A stretch of 64,000 bases of DNA, taken from positions 28,696 to 92,695 of the forward strand of contig NZ_FODY01000018.1 in NCBI RefSeq assembly GCF_900110485.1. Direction: 5' to 3'. Below are positions 26,309-34,612 of this stretch, in pieces; position 1 is the first letter of the stretch; every line of letters starts with the position of its first letter. The notes beneath the pieces were generated by a model, which was not told the origin of the DNA, ran no database searches, and was given only the letters and a program-made list of their open reading frames with translations. Source of the stretch: Propionispora vibrioides (GTDB lineage: Bacteria > Bacillota > Negativicutes > Propionisporales > Propionisporaceae). Position numbers and translations under genes: made by a program.

Positions 26309-27493
26309 ATGAGGCATTTAAATGACAGGTTTAGAAGCAGAACTTACGTAGGTTTATTATTTATTGCTACAGTCTTGATTTTATCATTCTCCTCCGTAAC
26401 AGAGGCCGAAGAATTTACGGCTAAAAATTTCTTAGACCGTGGAGTTATACAGCGAAAGGCGCAGCAATATGACCAAGCCATCATTGAATTTAACCAATCT
26501 ATTTCCATTGATCCAAACTACGCTGAGGCCTATTTTAATCGTGGGCTCGCTTACTATGAACTAAAACAATATGTTCAGGCTATTGCTGATTTCAACAAAG
26601 CAGCCACTTTGGAGCCAAAAAAACTATCTATATATTATGATCGTGCCTTGGCCTATGGACAATTGAACCAATATGAGCAAGCTCTGGCTGACTATGATCA
26701 GTGTATTACGATTAGCCCTACAAATGAATTGATATATAATGCTCGTGGTAATGCTTATTCCCATTTGAATAAATACGACCAAGCCATTGCCGATTTCGAT
26801 AAAACCCTCACTATTGCCCCCAATTATTATTATGCCTACAATAACAGAGGCACAATTTATCTTAAGTTAAAACAATATGAGAAAGCGATCCTAGATTTTA
26901 ACAACGCAATAATGCTCGCCCCACAGGATTCAATGGCGTATTTTAAACGTGGCAATACTTATGTCCAACTAAACCAATACGAGCAAGCCATTTCTGACTA
27001 TGATAAAGCCATTACACTTTCCCCTCAGTTTCTAGAGGCTTATTTAAACCGCGCTCTTACCTATGACCAACTGCACCAATACGAGCAAGCTATTGCTGAC
27101 TGTGATAAAGTTATTGCTATTAATCCACAGTATGCAGATGCTTACATCGAAAAGGGAGTTGCCTATGTCTATTTAAATCGATACGAAGAGGCTATAGCCG
27201 AATATAATAAAGCCCTTGTTCTAAATCCACAGTCTGCACTTGCATATTATAACCGCGGCCAGGCCTACTGCGTTTTAAAAAAATACGAACAATCTATTAC
27301 CGATTTTGATAAGGCTATCTCTTTAGATCCTCAATATGCAAAAGCTTATTATATGAAAGGCATTGCATTAGCTGATCTCAATCGTATATCAGAAGCAATT
27401 ACAGCCTTTCGGCAAAGCATCCAGTCTACTACTGACAATGACATAATCCAAAAAGCTAGTGAACTAATCAGACGATTTGGCGGGACGCCTTGA
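26309..27493 (+). CDS. Secreted tetratricopeptide-repeat protein
   Basis: A 394-aa exported protein with a signal-like N-terminus (YVGLLFIATVLILSFSSVTE, about residues 13-32) followed by roughly ten 34-residue TPR units. Each unit has the pattern Y..A..D/E.AI.L.P....AYY.RG.AY..L..Y..AI, for example YAEAYFNRGLAYYELKQYVQ. TPR arrays bind other proteins. ATG 26309 is eight bases after GGAAGGA; an ATG at 26285 in the same frame is less well placed. It is a single gene followed by about 400 bp of non-coding and transposon-derived sequence. Partner and role unknown. Confidence 0.85.
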   Translation: MRHLNDRFRSRTYVGLLFIATVLILSFSSVTEAEEFTAKNFLDRGVIQRKAQQYDQAIIEFNQSISIDPNYAEAYFNRGLAYYELKQYVQAIADFNKAATLEPKKLSIYYDRALAYGQLNQYEQALADYDQCITISPTNELIYNARGNAYSHLNKYDQAIADFDKTLTIAPNYYYAYNNRGTIYLKLKQYEKAILDFNNAIMLAPQDSMAYFKRGNTYVQLNQYEQAISDYDKAITLSPQFLEAYLNRALTYDQLHQYEQAIADCDKVIAINPQYADAYIEKGVAYVYLNRYEEAIAEYNKALVLNPQSALAYYNRGQAYCVLKKYEQSITDFDKAISLDPQYAKAYYMKGIALADLNRISEAITAFRQSIQSTTDNDIIQKASELIRRFGGTP

Positions 27494-27644
27494 TTAAGCC
27501 ATATACAGATTTAACTATGGATTTATCAGTCTCAAATGAACATATTGGGCATTTCTAAAGAGTCAATTTTTATGATACTGTTAACCATGTTAACCTTATG
27601 AAACAATTCAACACTGCTAAAATAGAATCATCGGTGGTATCAAA

Positions 27645-27710
27645 AGGGACGATTCATTTGATTCGTTTATTATTTATTTTACTCCATCAATTCAAAAGAA
27701 CCGTCCCTGA
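27645..27710. repeat. GGGACGGTTC-type dispersed repeat pair
   Basis: AAGGGACGATTCATTTGATT starts a ~38-bp block nearly identical to 15967-16006 (AGGGACGGTTCATTCGATTT and following). Forty bases later the motif recurs inverted (AGAACCGTCCCT). Other copies are at 34468 and 60454. In Firmicutes this kind of motif is often linked to small transposable or REP-like sequences. The rest of 27494-27900 holds only transposase debris. Confidence 0.45.
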
Positions 27711-27789
27711 GATTTTTTCCGACTTTGGGATATGCCAAAAACGAACCTTCTTCGAAAAACAGTCCAAACCGCCGTAATTCCGACTGCAG

Positions 27790-28110
27790 AGCTTTTACTC
27801 TTTCGACTCCGATCCCGGCAGGCGTGGGAGCTTTTTTAAAACATCGTTTTGTAGTACTAATTCACCGACTTTTGCCATAGATCTTTAATTTCGCTTTCAT
27901 ATTATTGTTGAGCAGCATCTTTAGGCTTGGATCGCAATTGATTTTCCATGCCGGCCATGGCATCGGAAACCCATTCTTCAATTTCAACAATGGTTAAATC
28001 ATAACTGTGCGCAACCTGGGCTGCAGTAGTTGTCCCACGAATAATGTCAAACACTAATGATGCTCTTCTTTTGGCGGTCCAACGACGATTTTCTAAGGTT
28101 TCTTGCCCAT
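27790..28110 (-). pseudogene. Frameshifted transposase OrfA
   Basis: ENRRWTAKRRASLVFDIIRG and TTTAAQVAHSYDLTIVEIEE are typical of OrfA-like helix-turn-helix proteins of IS3-related elements (DUF1153-like). The ATG at 28110, with a good SD, opens MGKKP and then stops, one base out of register with the main frame. Downstream, MAKVGELVLQNDVLKK, a usual OrfA leucine-zipper end, lies in another frame. No OrfB follows. This broken element marks one edge of the 28.4-33.6 kb operon. Confidence 0.6.
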
Positions 28111-28379
28111 TTTTATTCTCTCCCTTATACACTATTATGTGTGCAGTTCCGGAGGGGGCAATACATTCTACCCTTGCAGAAAAACTTATTTCAAAAGAAA
28201 AAAACATCTCTTTAGATGCCCAAATGTATCAGGGATAGAATTTATGCTAAAACTATTGATGCTGTACCAAGCTATTGTAACGTGGCTTCATCATTTGTTC
28301 GATGCTGTGCAGAATGAATGCTCAACAGGACCGAAATATCACACTCAATTCAACCTACCAACTAGACTTCAGACAATGA

Positions 28380-28961
28380 TTATTCTTTCTTTGAAAATAA
28401 GAGTTGGTATAATTCCTTCAATTGTTTATTAATATTTATGTATTCCACACTCTCTTCTGGAGACATTGTAGCAATTTTACACTCTAACAACTCTTGGCGC
28501 GAAAGTATTTCAGAACATAGCCAAAGTTCTCTTATTGGCCGCATATCAAATTTAAAAGCTTTACTACACATATATTTACCGATATCAGTCAGTCCTTCAA
28601 TACTTCCATCAGGCCTTCTGTGTAAATGCAAATCAAACTCTTCTGTCGCTGGATCAATAAATCCAACTTTTCCATCATTCATAATGTTTTTGTCATTTGT
28701 CGGCCACTTCTTTGATTTTTTTCTATTACAAGTAAAACATGAATATACTAAATTATAATAGTCAGTTTCTCTTTCAGGTGCAAGAGTTTCCGGAACAAAA
28801 TGATCTATTTCAAATCCTTTTGTTGTTACTATTTCCTTTTTTCCACAATATCCGCATCTATGATGAAAATCTTCACTTAAGTAATTTTGATATTTTTGAT
28901 AGTTTGCTTGTGTAGCAATACCATCTCTCCTTGTAATTTTAACCTCTCCATGTATTCTCAT
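28380..28961 (-). CDS. HNH endonuclease, last gene of the methylase/ATPase operon
   Basis: A 193-aa protein with a zinc-bound HNH (beta-beta-alpha metal) nuclease core: CGYC (36-39), the catalytic pair IDHFVPE with D53-H54, Asn at about 70, and SCFTCNRKK (C75, C78). Two CxxC pairs are expected to hold a structural zinc. The C-terminal 80 residues are helical and unrecognised. It is a plausible DNA-cutting effector of the operon with the methyltransferase, Hsp90-type ATPase/kinase and receiver genes; the gap to the receiver gene is only 7 bp. The layout resembles HNH partners in other defence systems such as PtuB, but sequence identity cannot be checked here. Confidence 0.85.
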   Translation of the reverse strand: MRIHGEVKITRRDGIATQANYQKYQNYLSEDFHHRCGYCGKKEIVTTKGFEIDHFVPETLAPERETDYYNLVYSCFTCNRKKSKKWPTNDKNIMNDGKVGFIDPATEEFDLHLHRRPDGSIEGLTDIGKYMCSKAFKFDMRPIRELWLCSEILSRQELLECKIATMSPEESVEYININKQLKELYQLLFSKKE

Positions 28962-28968
28962 AAGGCAC

Positions 28969-29592
28969 CTACTCTGTTTTATCTATTAGTTTATCTAATA
29001 AATGTAATATATCGGACATTTTCTTTGACGCATTTGTTGTCAATAACTCTGCTGGTAAATCATCTACTTCGTCATATGCTCTCAAAATTTTAAATAATTC
29101 TATTAAACGTTCTTCTTCATTTGAATTGATGTCATTATTATCTTTTTTCAATTTTAAACTTTCAAATTCAGTCTGATGATATTTTAGGCGATTATCAAAA
29201 ACCTCAACCGCTTGTTTGAAAATATTTATCATCTCTTCAAAATCAGGTGAGTCAATATCAGCATCTAACTTTTCTCTTTCCATAAAGAGATTTTTAATCA
29301 CTAAATTTTCGCTAATCCCCTCGTCGCAGTAGTTAGTCAGAATAATACATGGCAAATCAGGTATCTGACTATTGATATACGCAACCAGTTCTGTTCCGTT
29401 AAAATCATACATTTCTGTTAACTTGTAATCTACAAGCATACATTTTACACCATTGCCAAGAATCCATTTTACGACATCCTCTTTATTGAGGGCTACTTCG
29501 ACAAAAAGTAATTCAATACCCTTTCGCTTTAAACGAATTTTGTAATCATCAATTAGGCTTTTGTCATCATCAATAAAACCTATCTTATACAT
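28969..29592 (-). CDS. Stand-alone response-regulator receiver domain protein
   Basis: A 207-aa protein. The first ~110 residues are a receiver domain: the acidic cluster DDD (8-10), phosphoacceptor Asp55 in MLVDYKL, and Thr86 in IILTNY, with a possible lysine at about 100. The remaining ~95 residues are helical and charged (RLKYHQTEFESLKLKKDNND), with no DNA-binding domain. It is encoded 11 bp after a kinase-like gene, so it is the obvious phosphoryl or protein partner of that kinase. The missing output domain suggests that it acts through protein contact, perhaps on the HNH nuclease or ATPase. Confidence 0.82.
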   Translation of the reverse strand: MYKIGFIDDDKSLIDDYKIRLKRKGIELLFVEVALNKEDVVKWILGNGVKCMLVDYKLTEMYDFNGTELVAYINSQIPDLPCIILTNYCDEGISENLVIKNLFMEREKLDADIDSPDFEEMINIFKQAVEVFDNRLKYHQTEFESLKLKKDNNDINSNEEERLIELFKILRAYDEVDDLPAELLTTNASKKMSDILHLLDKLIDKTE

Positions 29593-29603
29593 GTAAACAC
29601 CGC

Positions 29604-31865
29604 CTATTGCTTTTCTTTTAATACCATAGTGATATAGAAACCATTCTCATGATTTTTATTTTCAGATAAGTCAATAGAACCATTATATTCATTAACAATC
29701 CTATTAACGATCCACATTCCCATACCAGTTCCAATAACATCTCCAGTAGTGGACCGTTTATCACTTTCAAATGGTTCCAATATCAGCCGGGGATTTTTTT
29801 TGTATGCATTCGACAACCCTACACCACTATCATAATATTGTATTATTATTCCATCCTCAATAGAACTTATACTTATATTTATTATTTTTTCTGCCGCCCG
29901 AGAACCATCAAAAGATGAAGTACTATTAGCAATTAAGTTGTTTAAAATACTTTCAATTTCATATGGAAAGCACTTAAATACAATATCGTCGATGGTTTTA
30001 TTAATTTTAATATTCTTAGGAGATAAAGCAGACTCCCAGTCTAAAATAAACTTCGACAAAAGTTGATTAAGATCTGTATTTCGCATAGTGCGTTTATCTC
30101 TTCTAACTGACTCGACTGTTACTTTAAACCAAGAAGTAAAAAAGTGCCTAATCTCATTTGCCTCTAGTACATATTTTAACCCTTCATCAATATTGGCATC
30201 GATATGAAGAGCATCCTTAGCCATAGAAATCTTCATCCCTAATTTGTGAGTAATTGCTTTGATTTCATGAATATATGTATTCGTCACAATACCAGTAGTC
30301 GCCAAAACTCGTAACATTTGTAACTCATTTTCAAGTTGCTTAATAGTAGAATCTTTTTTTTCGACCAAGACAGAAACTTTTTTCACGTCAATAAATTCAG
30401 GCCTATAAATTTTATTTTCTTGTTTTGCTTGTTGTTCTTTTTGAGCATCCTGTTTCAGCTTTTGTTCTAACTCTTTCTCTATCTCTTCGGTTGGATGCAA
30501 TCGATCATAATAATCATTTAATGTTCTGCAGACAAACTGTCTGTCCCGTTCAAAAAACCTAATGATATTTTGTATAAATTCCTGTAAGAGTAAAAATTCC
30601 TTTGTTTCAACAATACCTTGTCTATTAGCTTGGTCAGGTAATGTAATATTTGTTCTTGATATATAAATACTCCCATGAATTTGATCTGAATTTACACGCC
30701 AAGCTCCTGTTTTATGAGATACAGCTGCTGGCGATTTATTTTTTCGTAAAGCTAACATAAGCCAATCTACCGATGTAGATTTAGGATCACCATAAGGCCT
30801 AACTCTGAACCCATCTCTATAAATTCTAACTCCACCAAAAGAATCTCGAATATCTGGGCGGCCTGTTATATCTTTGTAATAATATTTTTCACGTTCTACT
30901 CTAGGTGCTGTAAGTTTTGCATAATACAATGTGCCTTCAAAATTTCCGATTGTATTCTCTATATGCGTCTTTCGCCCCAGGACTTCGGTAAAACTAGTAT
31001 TCTCAATAATTGGTGCACCTTTAAAGTAATTTTTCTGATCCGTCACAAATCCTGCTTCACTTGTTACTTTTTCAAAATCATCCCCAAAATCAAATTCATC
31101 ACGATTTATTGTAATGGTAACATTACCATTACTAAGTGCTTGAAATTTTATTTTATAATCATAAGAAAAACCATCCGTATCTTGTAAAAGCATAGCGTCT
31201 TTTAAAGATGTATTGCTTTCAAAAAAATAAATATTAAATACTTCTTTAAACTCTGGCGGTATCAACGTTTTCAAATTTGATTTTATACTCTCGATAGTTG
31301 CAGTATCCCAACTATCGCTTAAATTAGTAAGACGAAAAATTGAACCTGTAGTTGCAAATTTATCTGCAACTAATTTTATAACATCTTTATTTGTAACTTG
31401 ACCCAAAAAGTCCAAAAAAGAAATATTTACTTTATTAAGCTCAGCTGTAATATCTGTGATTTTCTGTCCAAATTGAAAGACAGACCAATCTACCTTCCAT
31501 AGCAAATGTTCCTCTTCAGAGATTGTTACCAAATTACAATTATCTGCAATTCTGTCTAACGCGAATCTCCCAATCCCTTTTGCACCTGTTTGTACGCGGC
31601 CTTTCTTTGTTTTAAACTCTATTTTCTTTGATGAACTCCCTATAGTCATCCAATGCTTGAGAATTACAGCTTCTGTCATCCCCGTTCCATTATCTCCTAT
31701 ATATAAGGTACTGGTTTCCTTTTCAAAATACAGCAAACAAACTGAAGCATCAGCATCATAGGTATTCTTAACAAGTTCTAATACTGCACCATCTAATTTT
31801 GATACATTTTCACGACCTATTAATTTAGCAGTATACGCATCTACGTTAAACGGGATATTTGACAT
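29604..31865 (-). CDS. Hsp90/MutL-type ATPase fused to a histidine-kinase core
   Basis: A 753-aa soluble protein with two GHKL ATP sites. The first (about 10-200) resembles Hsp90/MutL/MORC: AVLELVKNTYDADA (catalytic Glu30, Asn34), IGDNGTGM (57-63) and TGAKGIGRFALDRIADNC. A middle domain (about 200-440) fits the transducer region of such ATPases. A coiled coil (455-520) leads to a dimerisation helix with YIHEIKAITHKL, where His533 matches the HE phosphoacceptor of histidine kinases. The C-terminal kinase ATPase has LNNLIANSTSSF (N-box), DSGVGLS (G1) and GTGMGMWIVNRI (G2). Its neighbours are a DNA methyltransferase, a receiver protein and an HNH nuclease. MutL/MORC-type ATPases are known in restriction-modification operons; one fused to a kinase core is unusual. 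Confidence 0.85.
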   Translation of the reverse strand: MSNIPFNVDAYTAKLIGRENVSKLDGAVLELVKNTYDADASVCLLYFEKETSTLYIGDNGTGMTEAVILKHWMTIGSSSKKIEFKTKKGRVQTGAKGIGRFALDRIADNCNLVTISEEEHLLWKVDWSVFQFGQKITDITAELNKVNISFLDFLGQVTNKDVIKLVADKFATTGSIFRLTNLSDSWDTATIESIKSNLKTLIPPEFKEVFNIYFFESNTSLKDAMLLQDTDGFSYDYKIKFQALSNGNVTITINRDEFDFGDDFEKVTSEAGFVTDQKNYFKGAPIIENTSFTEVLGRKTHIENTIGNFEGTLYYAKLTAPRVEREKYYYKDITGRPDIRDSFGGVRIYRDGFRVRPYGDPKSTSVDWLMLALRKNKSPAAVSHKTGAWRVNSDQIHGSIYISRTNITLPDQANRQGIVETKEFLLLQEFIQNIIRFFERDRQFVCRTLNDYYDRLHPTEEIEKELEQKLKQDAQKEQQAKQENKIYRPEFIDVKKVSVLVEKKDSTIKQLENELQMLRVLATTGIVTNTYIHEIKAITHKLGMKISMAKDALHIDANIDEGLKYVLEANEIRHFFTSWFKVTVESVRRDKRTMRNTDLNQLLSKFILDWESALSPKNIKINKTIDDIVFKCFPYEIESILNNLIANSTSSFDGSRAAEKIINISISSIEDGIIIQYYDSGVGLSNAYKKNPRLILEPFESDKRSTTGDVIGTGMGMWIVNRIVNEYNGSIDLSENKNHENGFYITMVLKEKQ

Positions 31866-31890
31866 AACCCTTCCTCCTGCTCCTCAATTT

Positions 31891-33336
31891 TCATTTCAAT
31901 AGACTTACTGGAAAAGTAAAATTATTTACATCTTTAGGAGATATTCTAAATGATTTTCCATTTGAAATTACGCCTACATTTTTTGCATATTCCAAAAACA
32001 AATCACTACGCAAAATATTCACAGCAGTTGAAAGATCATATATTGGTTGATTATTCTTAGGAACAATATATAATCCCGATGTTGGAATAACCAATTCATT
32101 AAGCAGAGTAACTTTTACATGTCCGGTAATCAATGTTGAAATTAGTATTTTTTTTTGATTCAAGTGTGCTAACGCTTGTACACGTCCATATTCAAACCAG
32201 TTAATCCCTTCATCGTTGTTCCGTTCGCTTAAAATTTTTTTAAATTGAAGTAAATATCTTACCGCACATGGAAACTTTTTACGAAACTCAACGTCTGAAT
32301 ATTTTTGCAAACCTTCTTTAGTATAATAGTAAGGAAAAATTATGTATTCTTTTTTCTCATAATTTAAAGACCTAGGACTTACAGCTTCTCTTAATAACTC
32401 TTTTTCTATTTGTTGACCTTTGACAGTGATATAATTATCACCTTCAATAAAATCAGAAATAATATATACTTTATTTAATAAAGTAGCAACGCTACTAGCA
32501 GCATGAAAGTAATCTCCAAAACGCACAAATTCTACGCCTTCTGGATTTGCGATATTTTCCTTTAATACCCATTTTCCTTCAAGTAATTCCTTATTTAGAA
32601 TATATTTTTTATCTTCGCTAAGATTGTGGTATGTAATACTTTTACTAGAGTTATCTAGATCACAGATAATTATAGCTGAAGCCGTAAGTTTGCCTGCGAA
32701 AAGCTTTTGATTTTTATAGTCATAGATATCAGTCAAGTACGGTAAAATATAATTCCTTAAATTTGATGCAAATTGATTTTTAAATATATTACTAGGAATT
32801 AAATAAGCTAACTTCCCTGTTTTTTTTAACGATTTAATACTCGCCTCAATAAAAGCATAACAATAATCAAACTTGCCAATTACACAGGTTTCAAAATTTT
32901 CACGTACAAAAACTCTATTACTTGGATCAATTTCTTTATATGTTATGTAAGGTGGATTCCCCACAACAAAATCAAATTTATTAGTAATTTTCTGTTTAAG
33001 AAAATCCCCGTGAAATATATTCCATTCCACATCAACCAGACCATATTCACCAGCGATTTCATCCAGCTTAGCCTTACAATTGATGATATGCGCAATATCT
33101 ATCTCTGCTGCCCAAATATCTTTTTCAAGGCCTTTTTTTATTTTGTCCACCGACACTTTTTTATCCATGCTATCAATAATATATCGTTTAACAATTTCCA
33201 CCAAAATGCTACCATCACCACATGAATTTTCGGCAACCTTTTTCCCATATAGTCCTTGGGTATAACCAATGTAGTCCAACAATTCTTGAACATTTCTATT
33301 TGGGGTGAAAACTTGACATTTGGTATTAACAGACAT
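31891..33336 (-). CDS. N6-adenine DNA methyltransferase, Eco57I/TaqI-like
   Basis: A 481-aa SAM-dependent methylase. The N-terminus CQVFTPNRNVQELLDYI fits the TP-motif of gamma-class N6-adenine methylases; motif I is AENSCGDGSILVE (35-47), and the catalytic motif IV is NPPY (127-130). The C-terminal ~220 residues look like a target-recognition domain. It would mark a DNA site to protect it from, or flag it for, the operon's nuclease. It starts 12 bp after the XRE gene and ends 25 bp before the ATPase gene. The specificity cannot be read. Confidence 0.9.
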   Translation of the reverse strand: MSVNTKCQVFTPNRNVQELLDYIGYTQGLYGKKVAENSCGDGSILVEIVKRYIIDSMDKKVSVDKIKKGLEKDIWAAEIDIAHIINCKAKLDEIAGEYGLVDVEWNIFHGDFLKQKITNKFDFVVGNPPYITYKEIDPSNRVFVRENFETCVIGKFDYCYAFIEASIKSLKKTGKLAYLIPSNIFKNQFASNLRNYILPYLTDIYDYKNQKLFAGKLTASAIIICDLDNSSKSITYHNLSEDKKYILNKELLEGKWVLKENIANPEGVEFVRFGDYFHAASSVATLLNKVYIISDFIEGDNYITVKGQQIEKELLREAVSPRSLNYEKKEYIIFPYYYTKEGLQKYSDVEFRKKFPCAVRYLLQFKKILSERNNDEGINWFEYGRVQALAHLNQKKILISTLITGHVKVTLLNELVIPTSGLYIVPKNNQPIYDLSTAVNILRSDLFLEYAKNVGVISNGKSFRISPKDVNNFTFPVSLLK

Positions 33337-33348
33337 TTTTTCACCCCT

Positions 33349-33645
33349 TCATTTCAATAATTTTAACAATGCACTCTTCTGCTCGGAAGAAAGAGTTGAC
33401 CATTTTTCTAGCATTTCTACTTGTTCCTTATTAAGTGCAACTAATTCGCCCTCGTCTGCAAAAAATTGTGATAGTGTTATACCAAAAGCACCGCAAATAT
33501 CTTCGAGAGTGCTAATACTAGGATCATTATTTCTATTAAACATATTCGAAAGAGTTGACTGAGACACTCCTGATAACTTTGATAATTTATATACACTCCA
33601 TCTGCGTTCATATAGAAGTTGTTTGATTCGTTCTAAGGTATTCAA
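33349..33645 (-). CDS. XRE-family controller (C-protein-like) of the methylase operon
   Basis: A 98-aa regulator with a helix-turn-helix at about 17-60 (WSVYKLSKLSGVSQSTLSNM, ISTLEDICGAFGITLSQFF) and a short C-terminal helical tail. Restriction-modification systems often begin with such a C protein, which delays or limits expression. It is the first gene of the five-gene operon. A perfect 12-bp inverted repeat overlaps the predicted promoter and is the likely autoregulatory operator. ATG 33645 follows a GGGGG stretch. Confidence 0.85.
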   Translation of the reverse strand: MNTLERIKQLLYERRWSVYKLSKLSGVSQSTLSNMFNRNNDPSISTLEDICGAFGITLSQFFADEGELVALNKEQVEMLEKWSTLSSEQKSALLKLLK

Positions 33646-33659
33646 AGATACACCCCCAC

Positions 33660-33703
33660 AATTGTATAGTATCCATTCTACTATACAATTGGGTTGTAAT
33701 CAA
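33660..33703 (-). promoter_or_regulatory. Promoter/operator of the methylase-kinase-HNH operon
   Basis: On the minus strand TTGATT (33698-33703), a 17-bp spacer and TAGAAT (33675-33680) form a sigma-A-type promoter. The perfect inverted repeat AATTGTATAGTA / TACTATACAATT (33660-33671 and 33679-33690, 7-bp centre) covers the -10 and the spacer. The start of the XRE gene is 15 bp downstream. Binding by that XRE protein is inferred from location. Confidence 0.75.
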
Positions 33704-33759
33704 TAACTCATAAGTGTATTGAAACATAATTTGATAACTCTATTTTCCCATAATTAAAT

Positions 33760-33785
33760 CGAAAGTGTCCATATGGACACCTTCG
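33760..33785. promoter_or_regulatory. 26-bp palindrome upstream of the defence-like operon
   Basis: GTGTCCATATGGACAC (33765-33780) is a perfect 16-bp palindrome extended by CGAA/TTCG arms with a one-base A/C mismatch. It lies 57 bp upstream of the -35 box of the methylase operon. It may be a second regulatory site or part of a lost element. Confidence 0.45.
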
Positions 33786-33917
33786 ATACATCATCGTGCT
33801 AATTCAGCCCTTTTAGAATGCTGTTCATTTAGCTAAAGAAATTTAATATACTAAAAAAACAATGGCAATTGAAAAGAACATTTACTGAGGGTCTGTAAAT
33901 AGTTTTGTGCTATTTCC

Positions 33918-34286
33918 TCATCAGGATAAATCCGATTTGACCTTATCAAGAAAGAAAACAGAGAGTTCCAAAAGAATTTTTTCCCAATTCTGAACCCGTC
34001 CCGTCCATTTACGTAATACATCCATCGTGGCCAGATACAGCATTTTGGGCAGGGATTCGTCATTAGGGAAGATGCTCTTACCCTTCGTTACTTTGCGTAA
34101 TTGCCGATGGTAGCTTTCAATCATATTGGTGTGGTATAAATGAGTTTACGAATTTCCGGTGGGTATTCAAAGAAGGTAGATAGCTCCGCCCAATTGGTTC
34201 GCCAGGAATTAAGGATCAACGGATATTTGTCGCCCAAGATATTTTCAAATTCTTCCAGCGCTCCCAGAGCCAGACTTTCTGAGGCT
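33918..34286 (-). pseudogene. IS256-family (Mutator) transposase C-terminal remnant
   Basis: About 120 residues match the C-terminal end of IS256-type transposases: GALEEFENILGDKYPLIL, WAELSTFFEYPPEIRKLIYT, NMIESYHRQLRKVTKGKSIF and KMLYLATMDVLRKWTGR. The catalytic domain is missing, and the frame is cut abruptly at about 34286, where DNA copied from the 34.6-35.6 kb gene begins. GGGTCTGT after the stop looks like an IS256-type terminal repeat. It marks the left edge of the mosaic region. Confidence 0.8.
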
Positions 34287-34290
34287 GCCG

Positions 34291-34457
34291 TATACTTGGA
34301 AGTATTTCATATCGTTACTGTCAGATGCATGCTGGAACCATCCTACAATAACCCATGACCCGTTTTCCAAATCCAAATGGATATCAGCGCTTATAGTAAC
34401 AATGTTTCTGCCAATCGTACCTGGTTTTTCGATTTCAAAAAAGTAAATTGCTACCAA
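34291..34457 (-). pseudogene. Partial duplicate of the secreted-protein gene at 34613-35623
   Basis: About 165 bp nearly identical to 34686-34850. The translated piece FEIEKPGTIGRNIVTISADI and ENGSWVIVGWFQHASDSND matches the C-terminal part of the neighbouring 336-aa protein. Both ends are cut: by IS256 debris on one side and by a GGGACGGTTC motif on the other. Confidence 0.75.
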
Positions 34458-34496
34458 AAATCCTCAGGGACGGTTCTATAGAACCAAAAATTGATA

Positions 34497-34572
34497 TTAG
34501 AATTCTAATCCTTTACTAAATCTTTCTCTACCTATAAAAAATATCTAATAAGTCTCCCTGTCAAAACCCATC
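34497..34572 (-). pseudogene. Macrodomain gene 3'-end remnant 1
   Basis: Translated on the minus strand this reads GFDRETY-stop-IFFIGRERFSKGLEF-stop, clearly related to the last residues of the intact macrodomain protein at 60521 (NFDEETYQIFLREEKRF). An internal stop shows decay. Confidence 0.6.
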
Positions 34573-34612
34573 CTAGCCGCTAACGATCAAGTCATATACA
34601 ACTTTACTATCG

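Noticed and set aside
28130..28240. Short plus-strand frame starting MCAVPEGAIHS
   Set aside because: Looks like a possible protein end but lacks a start site and known relatives, and lies in transposase debris.
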